From Lagopus muta (Eukaryota > Chordata > Aves > Galliformes > Phasianidae), in the NCBI RefSeq assembly GCF_023343835.1, contig NC_064435.1:77510134-77574133 (forward strand): a stretch of DNA of 64,000 nt, in the 5' to 3' direction. The position numbers were made by a program, and so were the translations under genes. This document shows positions 11,581-24,052 of the stretch, in pieces (the stretch's first letter is position 1; every line of letters begins with the position of its first letter). The notes under the pieces were generated by a model. That model did not search any database. It saw only the letters and a program-made list of their open reading frames with translations, and had not been told where the DNA came from.

Positions 11581-12130
11581 TCTCTTTTTTCCCCAATAGA
11601 ATATAGGTTCAGATAAGACAAATTTAAAGGAATTTTCAAATGCATGTAACAAATTATTGATTATCTTGGTACCCAATATATGTTTGGTAGGGTAAGCACA
11701 ATAGCAGTTTTGATCAATTATAAGCATCTTCAGAAATTCAGACTTAATCTGACTTGTTCACTTGAAGTAGAATAACCTCCGTAATCGAGCAGAAGATCAT
11801 CAAGCAGCCTTTTAAAACGTAATACGCTGTCTTAACTTGGTGGAACTTGGGAAAACAGGTTTTTAAGAGATCTGTGTTACACTCTTGCAGGCATCGTATA
11901 CGTAGGGCTCTCTCTTCAATGTTTTATGAAACATTTGTAGTGGTTTTAGTTGTAAAATTATTATTTTTCTTATTCTAGGAAAGCTATAGGTGATAGGAAA
12001 CAGACTGTTGCTCAGCTCAATTTTTATAGAATTATCAAAATAGGAAATAAATATAAATTTTCTTTTTATTCTTGAGAAAGACTGCAGCATTATGCTGTTT
12101 ATTGTTATTACAACATGTAAGAGACTATAC
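11581..12130. other. Unrecognised AT-rich sequence left of the LTR
   Basis: No gene or known repeat identified. It forms the left flank of the LTR-like block and is sharply lower in CpG than that block. Confidence 0.5.
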
Positions 12131-12160
12131 TGTTAACTTCTGTGTCTCAAAGCTTGCTGG

Positions 12161-12276
12161 GGACACAGATGGACTTGTTCAAGTCCCGAGCAAGGATTGT
12201 GAAATCCTTTGTTTGAAGGACACAGATGAACAAGTTCAGGCAAGTCCTGGGCAAAGGTTGTGAGATCCTTTGTCTG
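12161..12276 (+). repeat. Two imperfect ~57-bp direct repeats in LTR U3
   Basis: Unit 1 starts GGACACAGATGGAC at 12161 and unit 2 starts GGACACAGATGAAC at 12218. Both go on to CAAGTCC..GAGCAAGG/GGGCAAAGG, TTGTGA.ATCCTTTGT and end in TTTGA/CTGGG. Tandem repeats upstream of the TATA box are common enhancer features of retroviral U3 regions. A weak third partial unit may begin near 12281. Confidence 0.8.
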
Positions 12277-12447
12277 GGGGAACGCTGATGGACAAGGCCA
12301 GGGGCGACGAGAGCGAGATGAACTGCAGCTGAATAGCTGTGAAGTGCTCCTTTGTGTGGGCTTATCTCCGGATGATGGCCATCTCAGGAGGTACTCAATG
12401 ACTCTTGCTCGAGGCCCATCCTTGTCACGTAGGCAGGAGAACAAGGA

Positions 12448-12456
12448 GGATAAAAG
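12448..12456 (+). promoter_or_regulatory. Candidate LTR TATA box
   Basis: GGATAAAAG lies between the upstream direct repeats and the downstream triple repeat, where a U3 core promoter is expected. It is inferred from sequence alone. Confidence 0.4.
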
Positions 12457-12483
12457 AGGAACTGAAAACCATGAGGTTTAGGG

Positions 12484-12587
12484 TTTCTGACAACAGATTC
12501 CTCATGACGAACGCAGGATTTCTGACAACAGATTCCTCATGAAGAACGGGAGGGTTTTCTGACAAGAGATCCCTCATGAAGAAGAAC
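12484..12587 (+). repeat. Three tandem ~36-bp repeats inside the LTR
   Basis: The core TTTCTGACAACAGATTCCTC starts at 12484 and again at 12519. A third, slightly changed copy (TTTCTGACAAGAGATCCCTC) starts at 12556. Each is followed by ATGA(C/A)GAA. The period is 35 then 37 bases. The array lies about 30-130 bases downstream of the TATA-like box, so it would be in the transcribed leader if that box is used. Confidence 0.9.
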
Positions 12588-12914
12588 AGAGAGGAATTCC
12601 GGAAGATAGAGGATTCCTGAAGATTGAGGTGATTCCTGCATACTGTCGAACTCTCCTGAGCCTGCTGCCTGACCGCTGTTGCTGCTTCAAGACTTGGCTT
12701 CTCGACTTCTTCGTCTACCTGCCTGCTGCCCAAGGCCGGCCACGCTGCTGCTCCCCATCTTCTGCTGCGTTCTGCCTGGGACCTTCAAACACCGTGCAAC
12801 GGGACCGCTGCTGGATCCTGCTGGTGACTATCCCCGCTTTACGCAACTCCTGCTTCTTTTCCACCTTTTCTATCGCCCTCCTTCCCTTCCCCGTCTCCCT
12901 GATTAGGTCTTAGT

Positions 12915-12920
12915 AATAAA
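12915..12920 (+). terminator. Candidate LTR polyadenylation signal
   Basis: AATAAA (in TAGTAATAAACTGG) near the right end of the LTR-like block, in the orientation of the TATA-like box. Its place fits the R/U5 part of an LTR. Confidence 0.5.
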
Positions 12921-15900
12921 CTGGATGCAAAAACATATGAACCGTTGTTTCTTAATCTCACACCGGGTATACAGATATTAAAGAACCTCATCTCCCTCCC
13001 ATAAATTGGAGCGAGACACAACAACATCCAACTCAATGCACAAAGCAAAAAAAAAGCTCTGCACCAGGAAAAGCAAAATCTAAAGGAGCAGTGGTGTTTT
13101 CCAATTAAGACCAAGCACTGTAGTCAATCTGTGTTTTATATTTGAGGAAAAAAGACGTGAAGAATTCAGATTCCCTTTCTAACATTACCCATGAAATCTG
13201 TGACACTGCCTGTGACCACTTAAATTTCCGATTCTTAATAATCTTTAATAATCTTTAATAAGTGCTTTTCTGACAGAATTTACTCAAGATTTCTGTGTCT
13301 GTTGTAGAATTCTTCCAGAAAGCAGAAAAAATAGAAGATGATTTGACAGAAAGCCTTACTCCATTGGTATGCTAGAATCTCTTCCTGCCATTGTTAATGG
13401 AATACACCTATTTACTAAAATTTCATGCAAAATTTTAAACATGCCACTTCCATTGAAAGCTTGCAAAAGTCATCAAGTATTCAATATACATATGAAAAAA
13501 TAGAATATTAAAACTTATTAAAACTTCTTACATATTAATGTACTCTTCTCTGTCACCTAGAAGAATCAAAATTGACAAATATCTGTTAAATTTAATTTCA
13601 GAGACACAGATCTTCTAAGTTTGGACACCTTGGAAAATATGATGTTGTGGAAATGCTCTTCTTTCTCTTCACCAAGAAGCAGTGAACATGAAAATTGTCA
13701 TTCTAAAAAAAAACTATCTTGAGAAAAAAGAAAAAAAAGAGGTGGTAGGCAAGCCTGGATCAAGACAACATATTAGGATGCTACTGTGGGGTAAAGAAAG
13801 TTATAATCACCTTTATTCTGAAGTTGAATAGAAGCTGCAGCAGCAGAAAGTATAAGAACAAGTGGATGAAAAGCACAAGTGGATGAAAATAAATTAGAAA
13901 CCAGTAATAATTGGAAGGAGAATGTAGCTGATAGGAAAAGCTTTAAAAGAATATTGAAATGTGGTGTCACCGATCCTTAAATGCTGGAGAAAAACCCACA
14001 ACATATTTCTCTTTCCTTTTCAGACCACAGAACACTGGCAACAACTGAAAGAAAGCATTAGTAGAAAGAAATAGAGTGGCTATAAGAGGTAATTTTCTGT
14101 GCATTAAAAAGCAATATTAACATATTAATAGTTGGAAGAACTACTCAACAATAGTAACAGAATGTTTTCACTCTCAGGACATCATAGCCTAAACAGAGTA
14201 CCAAGGCATGTAATAATCTAGGTATAAATGTGTGCATGAATTAAACACTGGTTTTCCCACCAGCTACATGCAGACAGACACCCTGGCAGGCCCTCAGAAA
14301 TTATGAGTTTTGTGATATGGATGTGAGTTAATTTCTGACCTGAAGAACACCTGTGTTCTACTTAGATGGAATTGGGCATGTGGACAAAATAATGTGGAAA
14401 TGTATGGGATTCATCTCAAGATGCATAGCAGCAGTCTGGTTCTTGACCAAAATGGTAGAACAACTTCAGGATAAAGAATTCATAAGAGCCAACTCATTAA
14501 CTGGAGTGAAAAGGATATCCAGACCTTGTCTACTGGGCTTTAAATTCCAATCCACGTAATGTATTAACCCAAATGGGGATGGGAATTGTCTTGGCTCCAT
14601 CACCTATATTTTGTTATATTGTCTATCTTGCTTTAATACATACAAAAGCAATGAGGAAAAGTGAAGTACCAAATGGTCTCCTGATTTCACTAGTCTGTAA
14701 AGCTGATATTGGAATAATGCCATGGATGCAAAATTTTGGTATCAGACCAACAGAAATCACATGAAAATAATGTATCAGAAACAGGACATCTTTGTGATAA
14801 TGATTATTCCACCTATGTTTTTAGATACTAAGCTTTTTGAAGCAGAGCTTTGAAGTTCATTTCATATTCACAGTGACTAGCTGTATGGATCTAATTCTTT
14901 GCTTAATACCTAGGCATTGACTAGTGCCCAAGAAACATAATTTTGAGAAAAAGACCTTTTGGCAAAAGAATATTCTAAAACTGTAAATATTTATGTGTAT
15001 TCACAGAAAAATGATGGTGAAAGTAAACATATATGAAAGCAGGACACTTACACTGTTTTCAAAATACTGATTTCTTGTGCAGTTTTAGGATTACTTACGA
15101 AAATCTTTTTAAGTTTATAATCAAAATGCAAATGAAATAAAATGTCGTTTAACTAAAATCTTAAAAAACAAAAACAAAAAAATAGTAGGATGGAAGACAT
15201 GTCAGTAAAGATGGGTATGTTCACTGTTTTGACAGAAGGGTGCTTTTTTTCCTAAGGCCTTACATTAAACTTCACAGTGTCTTATTAGCCTCTGCAATTC
15301 TCTGCTCTATGTCATTTCTTCCCTTCTCTTATATTACAGAGATAAAGATTTTGTGCAAGAGAACTGCTGAGATTTTATAATGCCAACTATGAAAGAAAAG
15401 AAATTGAGAAAAGGCAGGGCACCATACAGCAAGTAGTCACTTGAGGCCAATAAATTATGGCTACAACTATAGTCAGTATCATTTAAGTAGTCTTTAGTTT
15501 CTGGTGATAAAGCACTAGCTTATCACAGAGCTGACAACTGCCAGCCCCTATGGCCCCAGCTTACAGCTTGTCCATTTGTTACCCAGTCAGTCACAGTGAA
15601 TTTAATATAATGCAATAAACAATCACGATTGTCAGAAGCAGAAATGGACTCAGACTAAACCCAGAAGAAAAAATTACCATTCAGACAGGACAGAGTAATG
15701 AGAAAAATTGATGCAATGTCTTCTGAACATGTATGATGTAGCCATTGAACTTATTGATAATTGACTGTGGCAGAAAGAAGTAATGGGATCTAGGGAGGAA
15801 GACTAACCAATAGTGCATGTGTGTACTGAACTTCCCTATGACACAACTGTCACTGCTGCTACCTTTGGTAGCTGAGCACATAAAGAGGATAGCAACATCA

Positions 15901-16287
15901 AATGCATAAGTAAGCTTTGTGATAGTTTCATTTCTCAAAATTATGCAACTTGCATTATTTTCCCACGCTGGATTTTTTCAGTTAAGATACATTTGAATAA
16001 TACATTCTAAATTATATAAACATATAATATGGTACATCATAAAATTAAATCATACAGTTCAATACGATCTTAAAAATTCAGATCATAGAATGTCACACTA
16101 CTTTCTGCAGTGAATGCATTGCTTCTGCTTGAGTTACTGCATATCCTTCAGAAGGGTATCCAGCTAGCTCTTTTGTCTAGCTGTCACCAAATCATACTAC
16201 ATTTTTATTGGAAACATATGCAAAAGATGCATTGAGTCCAAATCTGTATGGAGGTTTATACGGTTAGTTACTTTTGTTTTTTTGCTG

Positions 16288-16314
16288 TTTTTTTTTTTTT
16301 TTTTTTTTTTTTTT
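16288..16314. repeat. T27 homopolymer
   Basis: Uninterrupted run of 27 T. It is not attached to any recognised LINE or SINE. Confidence 0.95.
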
Positions 16315-17422
16315 GTCCTGTAATCTTAACCCAGTTGAGTTAAATATGAAAGATTAGCACAGTTTGAGTGGGAGGTTCAAGTGTCTGCTGCCAAGAACTT
16401 TTCTGAAGTCTATGATTGACTTTCTGGCAAGAAGATGAAACACACTGAAATGTCTGAGGTGACAATGATGTGAATTACTGCAATTGGGACTGGATGACCC
16501 AGATTCAGGTCTCTGTTTCCTGTCCTAGCTTAAGTGCTAAGTCCTTGGTCAGCTGATGCGTGTTGCAGGGGTGAGGGAGAAGCAAAGACAAAAGCTTGCT
16601 TGTACATGTTTCTCTCAAACTTCAGGAAGTTTTAAAATAAACCGTACAGTTACTAACAGTGCTTTCTTTCTTTATAGTCAATCATCACTGTATTAAAATA
16701 AAATTTATTACTAGTATAAATTAGAATGTAAACATATGTATGTAAAATATGTAAATGTAAATATTTATGTAAATATAAATAACTCTCATTACTCCACCTG
16801 CAAAGGTTCTGAAGTAATGACTGTGTCATGGCATAAATTAGCAATCAAGCAACACCTGATAAAGACTTTTCTTGCTAAGGTTGCAGTAAAGGGTCATCAA
16901 GATATTGCCTTCTAGATAGATGTCTCATCCTTTGTGTTAAACATACTCAATGATTTCTCTCTGCTGCATTAAGCACTCTGTATCAGCATATTGTCCACAG
17001 TGGCTCATATAGCAGATATTGGTTTTTTATTATTACAATTTACAATCAAAAAGGCATCAAAATTTCATCCTTATTTCTTGTAGTTACATATAGTCTTGCT
17101 TCTTCCTTTAAAATGGCCTTTAAAATGGAAAAGCTATTTGTGTCAGGTAGCCTGGTGTTGTTATTATTTATCTTTCTCTTCCAGAATAATGCTCAGGTCA
17201 CATCATTTGAAATGAAGATGTCTACAGGAAAAAAAACAGCATTTAAATTGAAATGTAACAGGAGTTTACTATATTTTTTTGTGGTGTTGTGTCATGCTTT
17301 GAGGTCATTCAGAGTTGTCTTTAATAGCTAAAATATTAGTGAAATATTTTTCTTGACTGATACATATCAGTTTGAGAGAACTTAGTAAATTAAATTATTG
17401 TTTCAACTATGTTTATTTGAAG

Positions 17423-17439
17423 AAAAAAAAAAAAAAAAA
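17423..17439. repeat. A17 homopolymer
   Basis: Uninterrupted run of 17 A with no recognised retrocopy upstream. Confidence 0.93.
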
Positions 17440-20400
17440 GAAGATATAAGTGTTTGGATCAAGTGATCTAAGCCTTTCAGCAGTGTTCCTGATTTACTTA
17501 TTTTAATTTCAACACAGGAAATAAGAACAAAATTTATCAGACAATCTATTTTTTGTCAGTTACCTCCCTCACAGTTTCTCTCCGATTACTATTTGTCCAG
17601 GCATTGTTTCTCTATCTATCCCTAAGGCTATAATAAACTTATTTTTCTATGACTTTTTCTCTACCCTCTTAATTGTTTAAACTGAAGTGTTTCTTGGCAG
17701 CAGTCACTAAGAGTAGTTAAAATTTTATAACCTTTACTTATAATTACAAATTATGTCATGGAGGGAACAATTGAGAAAAGTGTTTTTAAATTCATCCTGT
17801 AAACTACAGAGTGTAAATATCCCTCAGGAAACATACTGTTTTCTATAAATACAAGCCATTAGAAAATTTGGATTTTTCAAATCCATAAGTACATTGCTGT
17901 TTTGAGGCATAAGCAAACTCTTCCTAAAACATTTCTATTTGGTAATACAGATTTATTAATTCATTAATTTATTAATATTGCTAGCTAAATTAATCTTTAA
18001 CAGGAAAACAAGAAATTCTGATCTACAGTTAATGTTTGATACATTAATTTATGATATTTATTTATTTATGTTCCACAAGTACTTAACAGTTAATTCATAT
18101 CAATGGTATTAGAAACTGAAAAATGTCATCATCTACTTTACAAAAAAATCTTCATTTGTGGAAGTATGTAAAATATTTCAACAATTTTGTGTTTCATTAC
18201 ACAGAGTGGAGACAATAAGTTTTCAGTCATGTTAATTTATTTTGTCTGTACTTTTTTATTAGAGAGGGAAGACACTAATGCATGTTGTGATATTTGAATG
18301 CGTGTGTTACTTTCTTCCTGCTCTATTGCTAATTTCAGTCTTTCATTAAAATGACTAAGACATAATGATATTGTCTGCTTTTTAAAATTTGAACCTACAT
18401 TAAAAAATACAGTACTTTTACATAACAGTTCTGCAGCACCTCAGGAAGATTTGCTCTAGGTTTTATTTCCAGCTAAAATTAACTTGCTGTATATTTAAAT
18501 AAAAATTTACTTAACAATACAAAGCTCAAAAGAAATAAGGAAATTTAATCCTGTACTTAGTTTCACACTATAGAATTTATTTTTGACTTGATACTGTAAA
18601 ATATGTTAAAAACTTGTAATTGCATTCAGGGAGCTAAATTGTGCTTATGGAAGAATGTGGGTAGTGTATATGAGGAGGAATATTTCTAGCACACCAGCTG
18701 TGTCTTCTATCATTGAACGTGCTGGACTGTGACCCTCAAAGCTGCTGCCTGTTGAACTGCTTTCACAGTTTTGAAAGATTCTCAGAAAAGCTATTCGAAG
18801 AACACAGACTTCTGTTCGGCTATCAACCCGAAATAAGTTAAATGATATTTTTCTTTCAAGTCAGCCCATACCTATAATTTATATCTTAGTAAATCCAAGC
18901 ATGATTTGGAGATCCCATTGTATTGTTTAATTTTGCTTTCAAGAATTTTCTTATCTATGTGTATGGTATACTGCGTCATGGCTCTCCTATAACCTTTGTG
19001 AGCTCTGTGAACTTAGAGCTGCAGCGGAAGAAATCAGTAAACCTTCCTCTGTTTTGTACATTTTACCTAATTTTGAGGCTCATTTTTTTAAAAAAAGCTC
19101 ATTTAAAAAAAGGTCAGAATCAATCTCTTTTGACAAAGCTATTTTTTCCTCCACTTTTTCAGTTATAATTATTTTATAACTTTTCCTGGATTTGCAGAGT
19201 ACATTCATTGCCTTGAGTCTAGGTCTTTCAATGCACACAAATTGCACACACACACCCCACACTCTAATCTCTGAGCTATAATTATTTCAACATATTTTTC
19301 TTCTGTATGAAGCATCCTGCTTGTATTTATTCATATCAGTTTGTATTAAACAAAGTATTAAAAAATCAAATGTATAATTTACTGTCAAATATGGGAAAAT
19401 TCAAAATCTGAAATAAAAGTTAACCTCGAGAATCTACTGACATGGTGAATCCCATTTCACTTGAATTTCCTGCATGTAACAATAATTAAGATTCTTTTTC
19501 AAATACAAAACCAGTTATTTACTAATCTTACTAAAGATATTTGATTCCTATGTACAAGTTTAGTAGAGCTTTTCCTGTCTCTATCCTCCACGAATATCTC
19601 TGGATTGTTGGAAATAATAATTGTAATTCAACAATCAGGATATTTTACTTTTTGAAGCGATTATTGAATCATCACTCAGGCATTACAGTGGAGTAAGTTG
19701 TGGGGATTTTAAGATTTTATTTTCCTACAGATAAGTCTTGAAGAATTTCAAGACAAAATTAAATTACGCAATTAAACCACTGCTTTTTAAATTTTCTGGC
19801 AATTCATAAAACTGTGAACATTAGGTTTATGGAAAAAAAATCCAGCTTAGAAGATGAATTTTGGATATCAAGAATGCAGATGAACTTTCACATTTATTCA
19901 CAATCTCCTCCAATTTGTTAGGCAATGTTACAGTATTTTCTCAGGGAGATTACTTTCCATGATTGCCTGAGTAATGAGTGAAACATATTCAGCTGTATCT
20001 CACACTTTGTCCACACATACGCTATTGGAGCAAGCATTAGTGAATTCCTTCAGGCAAGCTGAGATCAAATACAAGACAATCCTGTGTACTGCAGTATGAA
20101 CAAAGTCAAACAGTGATCTCTTTCCACTTAGAATTGAGATCTATCAAATGCTTTAAACAAATATAAACTACTTTCCAACTTTTCATTTGTAATATAATTT
20201 TTTTTTTTGTCTTATTGTTTTCCAGTATTATGACAAGTCACTATTATGTGCAAGGTGGAAATCTTTGCCTACTAGTAATTTGGTAGGCCAAACCTCACCT
20301 TTCTCTCACTATTCCCAGGCCTGCTTTCCAGTCCTAGAAACAGCAACTGGGCAGGTTATTATGTTGCCCAATCACTTTTGAGCTAAAGCCCAAAATCCAT

Positions 20401-20837
20401 GACAGTTGTCACTTCTCAAATTCACTGCTCACTAATTATATCAATAGCAATCTTTCTCTTGAAGGATTTTGATTTGGCTTACATTTCATTTGAAGTATTT
20501 TGAAGGACTGGTGAATATTCAGATAGTGAAAAGAAATCCTCTTGGACTTAATCCAAGACTTGTTTGAAGTCAGTGATAGTTTTTCTAGCTGAATTAATGA
20601 TCAAATAGCCATAAGTAGTGATTTTTCCTCTAAAAATTAAAAATGTGAGTGAACAGTTGGCCTCATAACATATCATCTTTCTTTTCTTAACTTGTCAGTC
20701 TATTATCTCACCCATGGCATCTGCTATGAAATCAAATCCTACTAACTTTGTATGGACTGAAGTTAATATGATCTAAGTTAAGAGCAAAGATATTCAGGAT
20801 TTTATATTTGAAATTATTGCCATTAAAATATGATTTG

Positions 20838-20880
20838 AAAAAAAAAAAAAGAAAAAAAAAGAAATAAAAAAAAATGAAAA
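20838..20880. repeat. A-rich low-complexity tract
   Basis: A13, then A9, A3 and A9 blocks broken by single G or T, ending in TGAAAA. No retrocopy was recognised upstream. Confidence 0.93.
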
Positions 20881-23179
20881 ATCAATTAAACATTTCAGAC
20901 AAAAGCTTCTAGGCAATCACAGGACAGTAGGTAGGCAGCCATGTGAATGAAGCATAATTGTCTGTCTACAGATTTTAGTCAATAGCGAAATGTTTGATAA
21001 GGTGACCTTTTAAATTAACCCGCTTTAAAGATGTAATCATTCTAAATGGACAGATACAAAGAAGCTTATTAGCAACAGGCAAGATGAAAATACAACACAT
21101 CAATCAGGTTTGATGATTACTGGATAAAAAAGGTCAATTTCCAGATAGTCCAAATAACCACTAAGGCCTTTCACTTTAACAGGAACAACTGCTTAATCAA
21201 CAACACTCAACTTCAAGAGTTAAATTCAATTTTTGCAGAATGTGGCCAGCTTGCTCTTTGAATAAAATGCAGGGAGGACATTGCAGAAGGTTTTCTGATG
21301 TTCCTTTAACTGGTTTAAAAAATTATTCTAAAAAATATGTTCCATGGTTTGTGCTTGCATGCAATAGGAGCAATACACTGAAGCCAAAATAATTGTAAAG
21401 TAATAGCTCAAAGCCTAAAAGAAAATAGATTCTACTAATTACCTAGTCAATCAGTCACTCTCTTTAAATATATGCCATTCACTTTTGCAGTCAATCATTT
21501 AAAACAGCTTTCAGGTAACAAAAGAACACTTACACAGACAAAACATATTCACAACAAAGAGGTGACTGTACAGTATACCTTGCTTTTTTCTCCCAGTATA
21601 TCTATATGTGACATAGATCCATCTGCTGCACATGAGGTCTATTTGTTTAATTTTCATGTACATCACTCACTTGCTGTTAGCATGTAGCACTGTATAAAAC
21701 ATCGTAGAGACCTACTACCAAGATTCTAAGTAGTAATGAAAAGTAGTTCTTTAATTTTGCTTATGCCATTCTACAAGTTAAAGAATACAAGACAATCAAA
21801 TCCTAAAAGAAACTTTGATAATGTCGAAATTTTTCAGATGGAATTCAATTCAAATGCATCATCTTTTTCATCCTAGAGTCCTCTTTTGATTTCATCTTTA
21901 ACTGAATGATGTTGAAGTATGAAGTTTCTTATACATGCTAAGAACAGGAAAAGACTGGTTCTTTGGAAAGCTTGATTTTCAGATCCTAGCCTTTTAAACA
22001 ATGGATTTTCACAAAAGGCATTTCTGAAATAGGAATTAATTTCAATTTAACTTAACCACAAAACATATAGCTTACTCCCATATTAGATATAAAAGTCTCA
22101 GTGCATATAGAGACACACATCTACCAGCTTCTGCTTGCAACAACAAAGATTCAGACTACTCACTCTATAATATAAATGAAGGCTCTCGTTTTTGTATTAA
22201 AGTGATTTTTAAAAAATCTGAGACAGACACTGGCAGTTTTAAAACAACAAAGCACTACCTGGTTTTCCACATAGAGTAAAAACTGAAGAAAAAAAAAAAG
22301 GACAATTTGTCAGTTTTTATGTGAAACATTGCCTTTGACTCTCTGACTCATTGCTGGGCTTTAACATGAAAGATTCTGCTGGTGTCCCCAATTAAACGTA
22401 GGAGATCAAAAAAGTATTGCTATATAACCTGCTGTCTGTCTAGCAGTATTTCAAAAGAGAGATCAACAGAAAAGTGTATAAAAATGTGTCAAAAGTTGTT
22501 AGAATGTTGGAATATATCTTTTTTTCTCATAAGAGTAGCAAGAGTAGAATTACAGGTGATCTTTCCTGACTTTTTACTACTATGAGACAGTTATATAGGC
22601 ATCAGATGGAGGATTAAGTGACAGGATGCAAAAACACCAGAAACACAAATTCTCAGAAAGAATTTGTAACAGAAATACAAAATGATCATTTGTCTCCGCA
22701 AGCATCCACAAGAGTATGCCCAGTACTGTATTGGATCTGTGTGTTATTATCCATGACAACTGTTACTTAATGCAGTGAAATTTTTAAATTAATTTTCAGA
22801 CAGTATTTTAGTTTTAGAGTAAATAAATAATTGTGGGGCACTTTGGTTTTTGTTTCCCCTTTCTTCCCTCCTGTCTTTTCCTTTTAACTTGATATTATCC
22901 ATTGTTATTACTACAAGAGACAGAGATAGTGGAGGAAAAAAGAGAACTGTATGCATGAGTATTAATGTTTTTAACAGTACTTCACACACAAAAAAGTATT
23001 TATTTATTTACTAAAATTTTGTTTTGTTTCTAAAACTTTCTATTGCAAAAACTGCTGTTGTTTTGTTCTTTATTTTTCCTTTCACTACATACACAAACAG
23101 ATAAAGATAATCATTTTGATGATTTATTCCTTGTCCAAATCATTCACAGTTAGGACTTAAGCCCTAGTTCCAGTCCTCA

Positions 23180-24052
23180 TTCACAGAATCATAGAATCAC
23201 AGAATCACAGAATTGTAGGGGTTGGAAGGGACCTCCAGAGATCATCGAGTCCAACCCCCCTGCCAAAGCAGGTTCCCTACAGCAGGTCGCACAGGTAGGC
23301 ATCCAGGCAGGTCTTGAACATCTCCAGAGAAGGAGACTCCACCACCTCCCTGGGCAGCCTGTTCCAGTGCTCTGTCACCTCACTGTAAAGAAGCTCTTGC
23401 GCATGTTTGTGCAGAACTTCCTATGCTGCAGTTTCCGGCCGTTTCCCCTTGTCCTGTCTCCACTCACCACTGTTGTCTGGCCTCACCATTCTGCCCCCCA
23501 CACCTTAGATATTTATAGACCTGGATCAGGTCCCCTCTCAGTCTTCTTTTCTCAAGGCTGAACAGACCCAATTCACTCAGCCTTTCTTCATAGGAGAGAT
23601 GCTCCAGGCCCTTCACCATCTTCATGGCCCTCCGCTGGACTCTTTCCAAGAGATCCCTGTCTTTTTTGTACTGGGGAGCCCAGAACTGGATGCAGCACTC
23701 CAGATGAGGCCTCACCAGGGCAGAGTAGAGGGGGAAGATCACCTCCCTCGACCAGCTGGCCACGCTCTTTTTAATGCATCCCAGGATGCCATTGGCCCTC
23801 TTGGCGACAAGGGCACACTGCTGACTCATGGCCAACCTGTCATCCACCAGGACACCCAGGTCCCTCTCCACAGAGCTCCCCTCCAGCAGGTCATCCCCCA
23901 ACCTGTACCGGTGCATGCAATTATTCCTCCCCAGATGCAAGACTCTACACTTGCTTTTGTTAAACCTCATCCGTTTCTTTTCTGCCCAGAACCATTCCCT
24001 CACCTGGCTGTGGAGATACCTGTGTGGCTGGCTTTCAAAGTTCTGAGACACG
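23180..24052 (-). mobile_element. CR1 LINE, 5'-truncated, best-preserved copy in the window
   Basis: On the minus strand this is a 5'-truncated CR1 from the ORF2 region after the RT core to the 3' end. The plus strand starts with the 8-mer tail array (TCACAGAATCATAGAATCAC then AGAATCACAG), followed by GGGGTTGGAAGGGACCTCCA, the reverse complement of the CR1 3' end. It has kept long open coding and has more CpG and less decay than the other CR1 copies here, so it is probably the youngest. As is usual for CR1, I see no clear target-site duplication. The 5' boundary near 24052 is approximate. Confidence 0.95.
23464..24051 (-). pseudogene. CR1 ORF2 C-terminal fragment (after RT core)
   Basis: A 195-codon open frame encodes the part of CR1 ORF2 downstream of the reverse transcriptase catalytic box. 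Visible family words, in order, are [17 protein letters not shown] (residues ~28-44), [20 protein letters not shown] (~59-78), [14 protein letters not shown] (~86-99), [20 protein letters not shown] (~107-126), [20 protein letters not shown] (~131-150) and [18 protein letters not shown] (~165-182). No endonuclease or RT catalytic residues remain, because of 5' truncation. The frame ends early at a TGA just after ARQQW; beyond it, sequence related to the family's usual C-terminus continues to the 3' end. The first ATG is fortuitous and there is no promoter, so this is a retroelement relic, not a host gene. The plus-strand open frames over it are antisense shadows. Confidence 0.9.

Larger units (their letters stand above)
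12131..12967 (+). mobile_element. Solo endogenous-retrovirus-type LTR (tentative edges)
   Basis: A block of about 840 bp stands out from its AT-rich, CpG-poor flanks by roughly thirty CpG sites. It starts TGTTAACTTC, has imperfect direct repeats near its left end (12161-12276), a TATA-like GGATAAAAG at 12448-12456, a triple repeat just downstream (12484-12587) and a polyadenylation signal AATAAA at 12915-12920. This order of upstream repeats, TATA box and poly(A) signal fits an LTR read on the plus strand. TATAC occurs just before the start (12126-12130) and again at 12968-12972, a possible 5-bp target duplication. However, the right end then reads CACCGGG instead of the usual CA, so the edges are uncertain. 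No gag, pol or env sequence or primer-binding site was found next to it. I do not assign a named family. Confidence 0.55.
12968..23179. other. Long AT-rich stretch with homopolymer tracts, no gene recognised
   Basis: About 10 kb without a supported gene, CR1 or LTR. It contains a 10-bp unit repeated three times (13231-13260, ATCTTTAATA type), a T27 run (16288-16314), an A17 run (17423-17439), an A-rich tract (20838-20880) and a short CA run (19249-19258). Open frames stay below 90 codons and show no domain. Confidence 0.55.

Noticed and set aside
12629-12913. Two overlapping plus-strand frames of 75-94 codons
   Set aside because: They lie inside the LTR-like block and show no gag, env or host similarity.
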